A stretch of 61,060 nt of DNA from Caldibacillus thermoamylovorans. Its GTDB lineage: Bacteria; Bacillota; Bacilli; Bacillales; Caldibacillaceae. The translations under genes were made by a program, and so were the position numbers. The DNA lies in the NCBI RefSeq assembly GCF_000751775.1, contig NZ_CCRF01000062.1, forward strand, positions 1 through 61,060, in the 5' to 3' direction. Positions 7,907 through 17,818 of the stretch are shown in pieces. The notes below the pieces were generated by a model. That model was given only the letters and a program-made list of their open reading frames with translations, was not told where the DNA came from and made no database searches. Every line of letters starts with the position of its first letter. Within the stretch, counting starts at the first letter, position 1.

Positions 7907-8616
7907 ATCGTCACTTCCTTTAATGCCTGTTCAAGATTGATTTTACCCGTATAAATCGCCTTTCCGATAATCGCACCATACATATTCAATGCTTTTAATT
8001 TTCGCAAGTCCTCCAAGGAACTTACCCCGCCGGATGCAATGACATCCATCGTTGTTTCCCGATTTATTTTTTCAAGTTCGGAAAAATTGGGGCCGGAAAG
8101 CATGCCGTCCTTGGCGATATCTGTATAAACAATCGTTTGACATCCTTTTTCTTCTAATTTTTTGGCAAATGCAAGGGCTTCAACCTCACTCGTCTTTGTC
8201 CATCCGTCCGTAGCGACAAAACCGTTTTTCGCATCAATCGACACAGCAATTGCCGGACCGTATGTTTCGAGGGCTTCATCTAAAAATTGTTCATCACGTA
8301 AAGCGGCACTGCCTAAAATGACGCGGCTGACTCCCATCTCCATCAGTCGTTCGACCTTTTCAAGCGAACGGATTCCCCCGCCTAATTGGATTGGAATATG
8401 GATGGTTTCTAAGATTAATTGAATAGCAGACAAATTTTTTGTTTCACCAAATAATGCACCGTCTAAATCGACGATATGTAAAAATTCGGCCCCCGCCTCT
8501 TCCCATTTTTTGGCCATTTCGACCGGATCACCAAAGGTTTGTTGCTTGCCATAATCCCCTTGAATAAGGCGGACACATTTTCCGTCACGAATATCGATTG
8601 CAGGAAATAAAATCAT
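7900..8616 (-). CDS. hisA: ProFAR isomerase, HisA
   Basis: The 238-residue (beta-alpha)8 enzyme isomerises ProFAR to PRFAR. It begins [17 protein letters not shown] with the catalytic Asp near residue 8, has GGGIRSLE, and the second catalytic Asp in [10 protein letters not shown] near residue 128. The ATG at 8616 overlaps the hisH stop as ATGA. A longer in-frame extension into hisH is not supported by homology. Confidence 0.97.
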   Translation of the reverse strand: MILFPAIDIRDGKCVRLIQGDYGKQQTFGDPVEMAKKWEEAGAEFLHIVDLDGALFGETKNLSAIQLILETIHIPIQLGGGIRSLEKVERLMEMGVSRVILGSAALRDEQFLDEALETYGPAIAVSIDAKNGFVATDGWTKTSEVEALAFAKKLEEKGCQTIVYTDIAKDGMLSGPNFSELEKINRETTMDVIASGGVSSLEDLRKLKALNMYGAIIGKAIYTGKINLEQALKEVTIC

Positions 8617-9224
8617 TTGATCATCGCTCCAAACGCTTGTAATAATGTTATTCCGGTCTCTCCGCTTTTTTCCGGGTGGAATTGCATACCGATCAGATTG
8701 CCTTTTTGAACCATAGCGGGGAATTTCACGCCGTAATCCGTCCAAAAGACAACTTCTTCCAGATGTTTTGGTACAACATAATACGAATGAACAAAGTATA
8801 CATATTTATTCTCAGCCAATTTATCGGTAAGCGCGCTATCCGTTCCTTTCATTAATTGATTCCAGCCCATATGCGGTACTTTGAAATCATGTTTGAAGCG
8901 GACAACTTCTCCTTCCAGTAAACCGAGACCTTCCCATTGACCATGTTCATAACTTTTTTCATAAAATAATTGCATTCCTAAGCAAATCCCTAAAATTGGT
9001 TTGCCGTTCCGCGCATTTTCTTTTATCGCTTCAACTAAGTTTAATCTTTCCAATTCAATCATGGCATCACGGAAAGCACCAACCCCCGGCAAAATTAAGG
9101 CATCGGCTGAATACAACCGTTCCGGGTTACTTGTTATATCCGTTTCTAAACCAAGTCCCTTTAATGCATGATTGACGCTTTTCAAATTTCCTGCACCATA
9201 ATCAATGATTGCAATCAAGCCCAT
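8613..9224 (-). CDS. hisH: Imidazole glycerol phosphate synthase, glutaminase subunit
   Basis: The 203-residue class I glutamine amidotransferase feeds ammonia to HisF. The nucleophile Cys is in GICLGMQLF near residue 80. The His-Glu pair is in GMQFHPEKS near residues 180-185, and the opening IIDYGAGNLKSV is typical. Its GGAAGGGAGCG ribosome binding site resembles two vestigial copies just upstream, described as a separate repeat. Confidence 0.97.
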   Translation of the reverse strand: MGLIAIIDYGAGNLKSVNHALKGLGLETDITSNPERLYSADALILPGVGAFRDAMIELERLNLVEAIKENARNGKPILGICLGMQLFYEKSYEHGQWEGLGLLEGEVVRFKHDFKVPHMGWNQLMKGTDSALTDKLAENKYVYFVHSYYVVPKHLEEVVFWTDYGVKFPAMVQKGNLIGMQFHPEKSGETGITLLQAFGAMIK

Positions 9225-9254
9225 CGCTCCCTTCCGTTATGGAATTGTTTATTC

Positions 9255-9384
9255 ATTCTTGGTATATAAATAATCCGTTGTTAATATCCGTTCATCGTTC
9301 CCTTGCGTTGTGCAGCCATTCATTCGATTCTTGACATACAAATGATCCGTCTTTAATATCCGCACATCGCTCCTTTATGTTGTG
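9255..9384 (-). repeat. Degenerate tandem repeat of a translation-start region between hisB and hisH
   Basis: Segments 9255-9312 and 9327-9384 align without gaps at an offset of 72 bp, with about 12 differences in 58. Each, on the minus strand, contains a purine-rich ribosome binding site and ATG followed three codons later by TAA, giving the 4-residue frames MNGY and MCGY. The start region of hisH at about 9222-9241 is a third partial copy. It looks like a duplicated and decayed hisH start. Confidence 0.6.
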
Positions 9385-9408
9385 TCATTGGTAATTGTGC
9401 CCGAAACG

Positions 9409-9993
9409 CTACAGCATTCCTTTTGTCGACCGAACACCTTTAATTCTTTCGTCAATGGCGGTCGCTTCATCCAACACCCGGCCAAATCCTTTAAAAATGG
9501 ATTCAATGATATGGTGGCTGTTTTTCCCGTGCAACAATTGGATATGGAGTGTAACCCCCGATTGATTAACAAAAGCCCGGAAAAATTCTTCCACTAACTC
9601 CGTATCGAATGTACCCACTTTTTCTGTTGGAATTTCGACATCAAAATATAGGAATGGACGACCGGAAATATCAATCGACACTTGGGAAAGCGACTCATCC
9701 ATCGGGGTAAAGACAGAAGCATAGCGACGAATCCCTGCTTTATCACCCAATGCTTGTAAAAATGCCTGCCCGAGAACAATCCCGACATCTTCCACTGAAT
9801 GATGGTCATCCACATCGGAATCACCGTCACATTTGACTGCCAAATCCATAAATCCGTGTTTCGTCATGAGTGTCAACATATGGTTAAAAAAACCAACACC
9901 GGTATCAATCGAGCTATTTCCATTTCCATCGATATTCAACTGCAATTCAACCTTTGTTTCTGCTGTTTTTCTGACTACTTCCGCACTACGCAT
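9409..9993 (-). CDS. hisB: Imidazoleglycerol-phosphate dehydratase
   Basis: This 194-residue Mn-dependent dehydratase makes imidazole-acetol phosphate. It has both metal-binding repeats: FFNHM and DDHHSVEDVGIVLG in the N-terminal half, and LLHGKNSHHIIESIFK near residue 155. It is the monofunctional form with no phosphatase domain, consistent with a separate hisJ. A 184-base gap holding a repeat separates it from hisH, the loosest junction of the operon. Confidence 0.97.
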   Translation of the reverse strand: MRSAEVVRKTAETKVELQLNIDGNGNSSIDTGVGFFNHMLTLMTKHGFMDLAVKCDGDSDVDDHHSVEDVGIVLGQAFLQALGDKAGIRRYASVFTPMDESLSQVSIDISGRPFLYFDVEIPTEKVGTFDTELVEEFFRAFVNQSGVTLHIQLLHGKNSHHIIESIFKGFGRVLDEATAIDERIKGVRSTKGML

Positions 9994-10005
9994 ACTATCA
10001 CCTCA

Positions 10006-11289
10006 TTATTCAAATCGGACGCGAATCGAATTGGCGTGGGCAGTTAACCCTTCTTCATTCGCAAATTGGATGATTTGATCCTTTACATTTTTTAATTCTT
10101 GTTCACTATAATAAATGACACTGGACCGTTTTAAAAAGTCATAGGTTCCAAGCGGTGACGAAAATTTCGCGGTTCCGCTCGTCGGCAAGGTATGGTTTGG
10201 ACCGGCAAAATAATCACCGAGTGGTTCCGGTGAGTATGCACCTAAGAAAATAGCTCCGGCATTGCGCACTTTTGGCAATTGATCAAACGGATTATCGAGG
10301 AGCAACTCTAAATGTTCCGGAGCAATTTCATTCACCACTTCAAACGCGTCATCAAGTGTATCCACTACAAAAATATGGCCAAAGTTTTCAATTGACGCCC
10401 GGGTGATTTTATTTCTTTCCAGTACTTTTAACTGTTTTTCGACTTCTCCTTGTACATCAAGGGCCAGTTGCTCGGAATCGGTGACAAGAATCGATGCCGC
10501 CATTTCATCATGTTCCGCCTGTGATAATAAATCAGCGGCGATATACGCTGGATTCTGAGTACCGTCTGCAATCACGCAAATCTCGCTCGGACCGGCAATC
10601 ATATCGATATCCACTGTGCCGAACACATATTTTTTCGCACGGGCCACATAAATATTGCCAGGACCGACAATCTTATCGACCGGACGGATTGATTTTGTTC
10701 CATAAGCAAGGGCAGCAATTGATTGAGCACCCCCGACTTTATAAATTTCGGTCACCCCGGCTATTGATGCGGCAGCGAGAACAGCCGGATTTACTTTTCC
10801 TTCTTTATTTGGCGGTGAAACGATAACAATTTCTTCCACACCCGCCACAATTGCCGGGATCACGTCCATTAAAACCGTTGACGGGTAAGCAGCCTTCCCG
10901 CCCGGCACATAAACACCAACCCGTTTCAGCGGGGTAATTTTTTGCCCAAGGATAATGCCGTTTCCTTTTTTGACAAACCATGATTTTTCAAGCTGATGTT
11001 GGTGAAATTCCCGAATATTGTCTTTAGCGTTTTTTAAAATGGTCAAAAAGCTTGGTTCAATGGTTTCAAGTGCCTCTGTTATTTCTTCTTCAGACACTTT
11101 CAAAGACGCGAGCGAGACACCATCAAAGGTTTTTGTATACGCAAGGAGCGCCTCGTCCCCATTTTGCCTGACATTTGCAATAATTGCTTTTACCGCTATA
11201 TCAATTTCTTCAAATGAATCATCACCCCGAGCCATTTTCTCATCAATGACAGCCAATTCATTTTTACTGATTTTTGTCAAGTTGATCAT
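10006..11289 (-). CDS. hisD: Histidinol dehydrogenase
   Basis: This 427-residue zinc enzyme catalyses the last two oxidations of histidine synthesis with NAD. Characteristic segments are VPGGKAAYPSTVLM, VGPGNIYVARAKK, IDMIAGPSEI, the zinc-ligand motif LLSQAEHDEMA near residue 255, and the LPTSGTAKFSSPL segment. It overlaps hisG by four bases (ATGA). Confidence 0.97.
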   Translation of the reverse strand: MINLTKISKNELAVIDEKMARGDDSFEEIDIAVKAIIANVRQNGDEALLAYTKTFDGVSLASLKVSEEEITEALETIEPSFLTILKNAKDNIREFHQHQLEKSWFVKKGNGIILGQKITPLKRVGVYVPGGKAAYPSTVLMDVIPAIVAGVEEIVIVSPPNKEGKVNPAVLAAASIAGVTEIYKVGGAQSIAALAYGTKSIRPVDKIVGPGNIYVARAKKYVFGTVDIDMIAGPSEICVIADGTQNPAYIAADLLSQAEHDEMAASILVTDSEQLALDVQGEVEKQLKVLERNKITRASIENFGHIFVVDTLDDAFEVVNEIAPEHLELLLDNPFDQLPKVRNAGAIFLGAYSPEPLGDYFAGPNHTLPTSGTAKFSSPLGTYDFLKRSSVIYYSEQELKNVKDQIIQFANEEGLTAHANSIRVRFE

Positions 11290-11930
11290 TGCCCAACCGC
11301 TCCTTTTTCATTTACTACGGATTGAATGTGATTAATAAAATCATCTATCCGACTATGTTTTGTTTTAAAACTTGCTTTATTGGCAATGAGACGGGCACTG
11401 ATTTCAAAAATTTCCGCAAGCACCTTTAACCCGTTGTCTTGCAAAGTTCTGCCTGTTTCGACAATATCAACAATACAATCGGAAAGGCCGACAAGCGGAG
11501 CCAATTCCACCGATCCGTTTAAATGAATGGTTTCCACGGTTTGCCCTCTTTCGGTAAAAAATTGGTTGGTCACTTTCGGGTATTTTGTGGCGACAATAAA
11601 TTTATGCTTTTGCAAAACGGTTGCTTCAAGCCCGGCGACAACAAAACGGCAGCGGCCAAAACCTAAATCGACGACTTCAAATACATTGGCACCGGATTCA
11701 ATCAAGGAATCTTTGCCGATCACGCCTAAATCGGTTGCTCCCCGTTCGACATAGGTAGCGACATCGCTTGCTTTTACGAGAACGATGCGAATTTTTTTCA
11801 CCGGGTCCTCAAAAATTAATTTTCGACTTTTTTCATGATAGTCCGGAAAATTAATGCCAATTGCACGTAATATGTCTATCGTGTGATCTACAAGCCTTCC
11901 TTTTGCTATGGCAATATTTAAATATTCCAC
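11286..11930 (-). CDS. hisG: ATP phosphoribosyltransferase, short form
   Basis: The 214-residue catalytic subunit starts histidine synthesis by joining ATP and PRPP. It is the short HisG lacking the C-terminal regulatory domain, which explains the hisZ gene just upstream. The opening IAIAKGRLVDHTIDILRAIG and the PRPP-site segment DCIVDIVETGRTL are diagnostic. It uses a GTG start 9 bases after GGAGG and overlaps hisZ by 13 bases. Confidence 0.96.
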   Translation of the reverse strand: MEYLNIAIAKGRLVDHTIDILRAIGINFPDYHEKSRKLIFEDPVKKIRIVLVKASDVATYVERGATDLGVIGKDSLIESGANVFEVVDLGFGRCRFVVAGLEATVLQKHKFIVATKYPKVTNQFFTERGQTVETIHLNGSVELAPLVGLSDCIVDIVETGRTLQDNGLKVLAEIFEISARLIANKASFKTKHSRIDDFINHIQSVVNEKGAVGQ

Positions 11931-12943
11931 GAACGGGTTCCTCCCTCTTGTGCTTTTAAAGCGGTAATTAAATGATCGGCATAAATGGCAAAACCAATCG
12001 CTTTTGTGTCATAACCGAATTGTTTTGTTAATCCGTCATACCGCCCGCCTAACAAAACCGGTTGCCCGTATCCGGCAATATATCCATGGAAAACAATACC
12101 GGAATAATAGTTCAAGTGGTTAATCAGCCCTAAGTCAACGGTTAAAAAGTTGCCAAAACCAGCCGCTTCCAATTCGCGAACAACCTTTTCTAAATGTTCA
12201 ATTTCCATCTTCATTTCATCATTGACGGCAACCTGATTTGCCCGGGCAAATACCTTTTCCGGTTCCCCGTAAAGCGTCGGAATGGCGGCAAGGGCTTCTT
12301 TATAAGGGGCCGGTATCATCAATTCTTGAACATAGGACTCCAATTCAAGGAAATTTTTATTTTCAATCAACCGTTGGATAAATTGTATTTCGTGTTCCGC
12401 TAACTCAATTTGTTCAATTAATTTTTTGTAAAAATTGGCTTTTCCGATATCAATCGTAAAGGCATCAACCCCTGCCTCGATTAATGAAAGAATCGCTAGG
12501 GTAATAATTTCTGCATCCGCCTGTACACCGTCACTGCCGAACCATTCAATCCCTGCCTGAGTAAATTCTCTGGATTGAATATTTTGCGGATCATTGTTCA
12601 TTCGGAATATACTGGTAACATAGGAATATTTTTGAACCGGTTTTCCATCCTTGGTTTCCCTGGCTTCTGCGACCATCCTCGCAATGGGAATGGTGGCATC
12701 CGGTCGTAAAACTAAAATTTTTCCATCGGTGTCAATAAGTTTAATCATTTGATCCTTATCGATCGTTCCTTTAATTTCGTTAAAAAGGTCATAATATTCA
12801 AATATCGGTGTTTGAACTTGGTGGAACCCTTTTTTCTTGAAAAGTTGTTTTATTCGTGACAGGACTTCCTCTTTAACTTCAAACTCACTTGGTTCCATAC
12901 CGGTCACACCTTTCGGAACAAATTGGGTAAGTTTTTGCATCAT
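11918..12943 (-). CDS. hisZ: ATP phosphoribosyltransferase regulatory subunit
   Basis: The protein, about 341 residues, resembles the catalytic core of histidyl-tRNA synthetase (VLRPDATIPIARM, SREFTQAGIEWFG, and a GGRYDGL motif) but lacks the anticodon-binding domain. It forms the hetero-octamer with short HisG and mediates feedback by histidine. It is the first gene of the operon. Of three nearby ATGs the one at 12943 is best spaced from AAAGGGA; 12949 and 12940 are alternatives. Confidence 0.94.
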   Translation of the reverse strand: MMQKLTQFVPKGVTGMEPSEFEVKEEVLSRIKQLFKKKGFHQVQTPIFEYYDLFNEIKGTIDKDQMIKLIDTDGKILVLRPDATIPIARMVAEARETKDGKPVQKYSYVTSIFRMNNDPQNIQSREFTQAGIEWFGSDGVQADAEIITLAILSLIEAGVDAFTIDIGKANFYKKLIEQIELAEHEIQFIQRLIENKNFLELESYVQELMIPAPYKEALAAIPTLYGEPEKVFARANQVAVNDEMKMEIEHLEKVVRELEAAGFGNFLTVDLGLINHLNYYSGIVFHGYIAGYGQPVLLGGRYDGLTKQFGYDTKAIGFAIYADHLITALKAQEGGTRSWNI

Positions 12944-13005
12944 ATCCATTCCCTTTTCTTTATCATATTATTAATTTAATTAATTAGTTATTTAGTAGTT
13001 TATCA

Positions 13006-13021
13006 CTTTATTAAAATAAAG
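13006..13021. promoter_or_regulatory. Palindrome in the hisZ-hisJ divergent region
   Basis: CTTTATTAAAATAAAG is a near-perfect dyad in the 122-bp AT-rich gap between the divergent hisZ and hisJ genes. It could be an operator for a histidine regulator, or simply AT-rich dyad sequence. No near-consensus promoter was clear. Confidence 0.3.
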
Positions 13022-13071
13022 TCATGTAGTAATATTAAATTATTAAAAAATTTTTTAGTAGGTGACGCGAG

Positions 13072-13857
13072 ATGTTTGATTTTCATGTACATAGTTCGTT
13101 CAGTGAAGATTGTGAAGTAGCAATGGAAGATATGGTCAAAGCAGCCATTGAAAAAGGAATTCAAGAGCTTTGTTTTACAGAGCATATTGATAAAGATTAT
13201 CCCGATCGTGACTGGACATTTGACCTAGATTTGAATAAGTATCGTTTAAAAATACGGGAGATGCAGTCGGCTTTTGGGCATAAAATCAAAGTTCGCAAAG
13301 GGGTGGAACTCGGGGTTCAACCACATGTGCTGGATGATTATCGAAGGATTGTCGATGAAGAACCGTTTGATTTTATCATTTGTTCCATGCATGCGACAAA
13401 GGGATTCGACCTTCATTCCGGCAAATTTTTTGAAGCGAAAAGTTTGGATCAAGCTTATGAAGAATATTATTCAGAGTTACTGGCATGTATTCGTGATTTT
13501 GATCGGTTTAGCATCCTTGGTCACCTTGATTTAGTGACTCGATATAAATATGAACCCGGCGTAAAATCGCTTTTGGATATTATTGAAGAAATTTTTAAAT
13601 TGATTATTCCAAACGGGCAAGGAATTGAAATCAATACATCGGGATTTTATTACGGTCTTGGACGGGTGTTGCCGAGTGTCGATATTTTGAAGTTGTATAA
13701 GGAGATGGGCGGAGAAATTTTGACGATCGGCTCGGATGCGCATAAACCCGAACGCCTCGGAGAATATTACGATCACGCTGTTGATGTATTGAAAACCATT
13801 GGCTTCCATTATGTGGCAACTTTTGAAAACCAAAAACCGGTTTTTCATAAAATTTAG
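13072..13857 (+). CDS. hisJ: Histidinol-phosphatase, PHP family
   Basis: This 261-residue PHP-domain phosphatase removes phosphate from histidinol phosphate. Metal-binding motifs include DFHVHSSFSED at the start, CFTEHID near residue 37, the KGVELG glutamate, SMHAT near residue 107, GHLDLV near residue 148, and SDAHKPERLG near residue 225. It is divergent from the his operon and completes the pathway, since HisB here has no phosphatase domain. Confidence 0.94.
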   Translation: MFDFHVHSSFSEDCEVAMEDMVKAAIEKGIQELCFTEHIDKDYPDRDWTFDLDLNKYRLKIREMQSAFGHKIKVRKGVELGVQPHVLDDYRRIVDEEPFDFIICSMHATKGFDLHSGKFFEAKSLDQAYEEYYSELLACIRDFDRFSILGHLDLVTRYKYEPGVKSLLDIIEEIFKLIIPNGQGIEINTSGFYYGLGRVLPSVDILKLYKEMGGEILTIGSDAHKPERLGEYYDHAVDVLKTIGFHYVATFENQKPVFHKI

Positions 13858-13864
13858 TATAGAC

Positions 13865-13900
13865 ATGCCGGCTTTCATCGGGAACCGGCATTGTTATTTT
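13865..13900 (+). terminator. Probable terminator of hisJ
   Basis: ATGCCGG (13865-13871) pairs with CCGGCAT (13885-13891), followed by the T-rich TTGTTATTTT. The T-tract is interrupted, so efficiency is uncertain. It could also act for the convergent SDR gene. Confidence 0.5.
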
Positions 13901-13917
13901 AAAATATGTATGTAAAT

Positions 13918-14709
13918 CTATTTTTTAAAGAACGCATTTTTCCCGACTTTTTCAACAAGACCGGGAAAAAGATTGTAAATGGTACTACCGGCATTCATGA
14001 GCCGCGGCAAATTAATTTCACGGGTTGACGTAAACATTTTCTTAACAATTTGAGCGGCAACTTCTTCCGGTTTCAATACCCATCTGCCGACATTTTTTAA
14101 ATATTCCCCCGATTCATCGGCAATATGAAAGAAATTCGTTTCAATCGGTCCGGGATTAACAGCAGTGACAAATATACCTTCATCACGAACTTCCATTCTC
14201 AGGGCATCAGTAAAGCCCAATACCGCCTTTTTTGTCGCTGAATAAATGCTTGATTTCGGGGTGGCAATTTTCCCTGCTTGAGAAGCGATATTGATAATAT
14301 GACCGGAATTTTGCGCAACCATTTTCGGTAACACCATTTTTGTCATCGCAATTAAACCAAGGACATTGACACGAAGCATGTTTTCGGCCTCATACATCGT
14401 TGCATCCAGCACGGTTTTAAAGATGCCAAACCCTGCATTATTAATTAATACATCAATCCTTTGCTTATCGCCGAGTTGCTCAAAAAAATTTAAAATTTCC
14501 TCCGTATTTCCAACATCAAGTTTATAGACAGAGACGGAAGTGCGGTGTTTTTTTCTGATTTCTTCTTGAATCTTTGCTAATTTATCGTAGCTGCGGGCAA
14601 CGAGGATGAGATGGGCACCACTTTCTGCACATTGATAGGCCAATTGTTCCCCTAACCCCCCGGAAGCACCGGTAATCAAGATGGTTTTGCCATGTAAACG
14701 TGGATTCAT
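13918..14709 (-). CDS. yqjQ: Short-chain dehydrogenase, YqjQ-like
   Basis: This 263-residue classical SDR has the cofactor motif [13 protein letters not shown] near residue 12, the NNAGFG turn near residue 91, and the catalytic Ser plus Tyr-x-x-x-Lys in IYSATKKAV near residue 155. Sequence and position match B. subtilis YqjQ, next to RNase Z. The substrate is not known. Confidence 0.88.
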   Translation of the reverse strand: MNPRLHGKTILITGASGGLGEQLAYQCAESGAHLILVARSYDKLAKIQEEIRKKHRTSVSVYKLDVGNTEEILNFFEQLGDKQRIDVLINNAGFGIFKTVLDATMYEAENMLRVNVLGLIAMTKMVLPKMVAQNSGHIINIASQAGKIATPKSSIYSATKKAVLGFTDALRMEVRDEGIFVTAVNPGPIETNFFHIADESGEYLKNVGRWVLKPEEVAAQIVKKMFTSTREINLPRLMNAGSTIYNLFPGLVEKVGKNAFFKK

Positions 14710-14771
14710 ATTTCTGCCTCCAATATAGTTTTAACGATTCGTATGATGATCACTTACCTGTCTCTCTTAAT

Positions 14772-15689
14772 TTAATGTTTCACTTCAATCTTTTTAAAAT
14801 CCTCAGCAATAATTGTGTTTGGAAATATTTCTTGCGCCTGTTTTTCTAAAAACGGTAAATCTCCTTTTTCAAAACGCGAACTAATATGGGTAATGCATAA
14901 TTTTTTTACATTTGCCTGTACCGCTATTCGTGCTGCCTGATGAGTCGTTGAATGGAAATATTGGTGAGCGATATCTTCCGCATCCTTATCAAATGTTGCT
15001 TCATGAATGAGCAAGTCCGCATTCCTTGCCAACGCTACACTCACTTGAGTCGGTCTTGTATCCCCTAAAATAGTAACGACCCTTCCCTTTTTGGCCGGTC
15101 CTAAAAAATCCGCTCCGTTAATAATCGTTCCATCCTCTAGCTGGATCGTTGCCCCGGTTTTCAATTGTTTAAAAATAGGTCCCGGTTTTACGCCGATTTT
15201 TTTTAATTCATCGGCCATTAATGAACCCGGCTTATCTTTTTCAACAATTCGGTAACCATAGGACGGGATGCCATGGTCAAGCAATTTTGCTTCAATTATA
15301 AAATCACCTTCATCTAAATAAAGTTCATCCTCAAACTCAACATAATGAATATCATATTTCAAATGAGACTGACTTATTGACAGGCTCATTTCAACAAAAT
15401 CGCGAATGCCTTTGGGACCATAAATAGTAACCGGCTCTATCCCACCTAAAAAGGAACGACTCCCGAGTAAGCCGGGTAAGCCGAAAATATGATCACCGTG
15501 AAGATGGGTAATAAAAATCTTTTCTATCTTTCGCGGTTTTAATGATGTATGTAAAATCTGATGCTGTGTAGCTTCACCGCAGTCAAACAGCCAGATCGCT
15601 CCATCTTGTAAATGTTTCAAGGTAATCGCCGTCACATTTCTATATTTTGCAGGCATTCCTGCACCGGTTCCGAGAAAAGTAATTTCCAA
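14772..15689 (-). CDS. rnz: Ribonuclease Z
   Basis: This 305-residue metallo-beta-lactamase-fold endonuclease trims the 3' ends of tRNA precursors. The zinc-binding motif [14 protein letters not shown] is near residue 60, and the start [13 protein letters not shown], the GDTRPT segment near residue 208, and HEATF near residue 229 are typical. The start is TTG behind GGAGG. Confidence 0.96.
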   Translation of the reverse strand: MEITFLGTGAGMPAKYRNVTAITLKHLQDGAIWLFDCGEATQHQILHTSLKPRKIEKIFITHLHGDHIFGLPGLLGSRSFLGGIEPVTIYGPKGIRDFVEMSLSISQSHLKYDIHYVEFEDELYLDEGDFIIEAKLLDHGIPSYGYRIVEKDKPGSLMADELKKIGVKPGPIFKQLKTGATIQLEDGTIINGADFLGPAKKGRVVTILGDTRPTQVSVALARNADLLIHEATFDKDAEDIAHQYFHSTTHQAARIAVQANVKKLCITHISSRFEKGDLPFLEKQAQEIFPNTIIAEDFKKIEVKH

Positions 15690-15948
15690 AATAATTCCTC
15701 CAATATCAACAACGCTTAATCTATATATTTATTATCAGGTTTTACCAACTTTTTTTCAATATCAAACGTTTTGATAAAGAAAATGCAGGCGGCCGGGGTT
15801 AATCCATCAACCTTATCTAAAAGCTGTTTATCATTATTTTTATACTAAATGAAAGACCATTAACAAAAACTAAATAAGGTAATCAACAAATGAAAACAAG
15901 ATTATGGAATTTATCGAATCAGCCGTTTTCAAAATTTGCCATTTTTTC

Positions 15949-15977
15949 TTGTTACGAGTAAAATTTTAATATATGTT
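15949..15977 (+). promoter_or_regulatory. Possible zwf promoter
   Basis: TTGTTA (15949-15954) and TATGTT (15972-15977) are separated by 17 bp, about 28 bases before the zwf ATG. The match to consensus is moderate. The rest of the 15690-15948 gap shows no gene. Confidence 0.4.
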
Positions 15978-16005
15978 AATAAGTACACATAAAGCGAGGG
16001 TAAAA

Positions 16006-17487
16006 ATGAAAACAAGAGAAAATCTTTCATCATTAATTTTACTTTTTGGTGCAACCGGTGATTTGGCGAAAAGAAAATTATATCCTTCACTATATAACCT
16101 TTTTCGTAAAGGGAATTTATCGAATCGTTTTGCCGTCGTAGGTGTAGCGAGACGTTTAAAGGATGACGGCGAATTTCGTAATTGGGTGAGAGATTCCGTC
16201 ACTACTTTTGGCGAAAAGGCGGACAATTTGGAAGAGTTTATCTCCCACTTCTATTATCAATCGCATGATGTCAATGATTCAGAATCGTACAAGCAATTAA
16301 AAGAACTGGTGGACCGGCTTGATCATACTTATCAACTGGAAGGAAATCGAATTTTTTATTTAGCGATGTCGCCTGAGTTCTTTGGTACGGTTGCTGAGCA
16401 TTTAAGGGAAGACGGGTTGACTAATACGAACGGTTTTAAACGATTGGTCATTGAAAAACCATTTGGGCATGACTTAGCTTCAGCGATTGAACTTAATAAA
16501 CGGATACGCTCGGCTTTTAAAGAAGATGAAGTTTATCGGATCGACCATTATTTAGGAAAAGAAATGGTACAAAATATCGAAGTCATCCGATTTGCCAATG
16601 CTATTTTTGAACCTTTATGGAACAATCGTTATATATCTAATATTCAAGTGACTTCCAGCGAAACTCTCGGCGTGGAAGAACGGGCAAGATACTATGATAA
16701 AAGCGGGGCCATTCGGGATATGGTACAAAACCATATGTTACAAATCGTCTCTCTTCTTGCCATGGAACCGCCAATCCGGTTGACCACCGATGAAATCCGC
16801 AGTGAAAAGGTGAAAGTGTTACGGGCATTGCGACCAGTGGAAGGAGAAGCAGTCCATGACTATTTTGTCAGGGGACAATATGGAGAAGGGATCATGAATG
16901 GCACAAAGGTTCCGGCTTATCGTGATGAACCGAATGTACCGAAAGATTCGAATACAGAAACTTTTGTTGCCGGTAAATTTCTCATTGATAATTTTCGCTG
17001 GGCAGGTGTTCCATTTTATATCCGAACCGGCAAACGGATGGCTACGAAATCCACCAACATCATCGTTCAATTTAAAGATATACCGATGAATTTATATTAT
17101 AAAAACGGTTCGACTTTAAATCCAAATTTACTTGTCATTCACGTACAACCTGATGAAGGTATTACATTACATTTAAATGTGAAAAAGACCGGAGAAGTAC
17201 TGGGAACTACGCCGGTGAAGCTGAATTTTTCAACCAAAAGCATTGATGGTATTAATACACCGGAAGCTTACGAAAAATTGTTGTATGACTGCTTGCGCGG
17301 AGATGCGACGAATTTTACCCATTGGGATGAAGTTGCTTTATCATGGCGGTTTGTTGATAATATTTCAGAAGTTTGGACAAATGAACAAGCTGATTTTCCA
17401 AATTATGCTGCTGGCTCCATGGGTCCAAAAGCGGCAGAGGAGCTATTAGAAAAAGACGGATTCTTCTGGTGGCCGGTTAACTTTTGA
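16006..17487 (+). CDS. zwf: Glucose-6-phosphate 1-dehydrogenase
   Basis: This 493-residue enzyme oxidises glucose-6-phosphate with NADP, opening the oxidative pentose phosphate pathway. It has the coenzyme motif FGATGDLAKRKLYPS near residue 16 and the substrate-site signature RIDHYLGKEMVQNI near residue 180. The ATG at 16006 follows a GCGAGGG site; an upstream in-frame ATG at 15973 lies in the promoter region. It is encoded convergently with gndA, the next enzyme but one of the pathway. Confidence 0.96.
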   Translation: MKTRENLSSLILLFGATGDLAKRKLYPSLYNLFRKGNLSNRFAVVGVARRLKDDGEFRNWVRDSVTTFGEKADNLEEFISHFYYQSHDVNDSESYKQLKELVDRLDHTYQLEGNRIFYLAMSPEFFGTVAEHLREDGLTNTNGFKRLVIEKPFGHDLASAIELNKRIRSAFKEDEVYRIDHYLGKEMVQNIEVIRFANAIFEPLWNNRYISNIQVTSSETLGVEERARYYDKSGAIRDMVQNHMLQIVSLLAMEPPIRLTTDEIRSEKVKVLRALRPVEGEAVHDYFVRGQYGEGIMNGTKVPAYRDEPNVPKDSNTETFVAGKFLIDNFRWAGVPFYIRTGKRMATKSTNIIVQFKDIPMNLYYKNGSTLNPNLLVIHVQPDEGITLHLNVKKTGEVLGTTPVKLNFSTKSIDGINTPEAYEKLLYDCLRGDATNFTHWDEVALSWRFVDNISEVWTNEQADFPNYAAGSMGPKAAEELLEKDGFFWWPVNF

Positions 17488-17499
17488 AAAACGTAAGAA

Positions 17500-17815
17500 A
17501 AGCGCAGAGCGCCCGCTTAGCGACGTACAAACTGGAGCGCCCCGCAATGAGAACAGATTTGCTTCCTCGAATCGACATCGCACGAAGAAAAAGCGATTAG
17601 CTTTTTCGAGGAAAAGGAAACACGGTGAGGAACGAGCCGATGTTGACTTATCGTAGTGAAGCTACTCCTAGAGTGAACTTCATGAGTAATCTTCCTTGAT
17701 ATACTTCATGAAGCTTTGCGACGAGCTGAACATCCGCTTCCTCGAATAGGCTATGGCGCAGGAGCACATTAAAGGGGAGCTAGTTTCTCAGTCGCTGGCG
17801 CTCGGAGCTAGACAA
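17500..17815. repeat. Structured intergenic element with imperfect inverted ends
   Basis: Between zwf and gndA lies about 315 bp of non-coding sequence that is more GC-rich than other gaps. Its left arm (17507-17524) and right arm (17791-17803) are imperfect inverse complements built on GAGCGCC and AGCGAC. Inside are repeated CTTCCTCGAAT and ACTTCATGA motifs. I see no protein. It resembles a miniature or REP-type element; its origin is unknown. Confidence 0.45.
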
Positions 17816-17818
17816 TAA

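Noticed and set aside
12950-13071. T-box or other leader RNA before the his operon
   Set aside because: The gap to the divergent hisJ is only 122 bp and AT-rich, with no T-box sequence or long hairpins.
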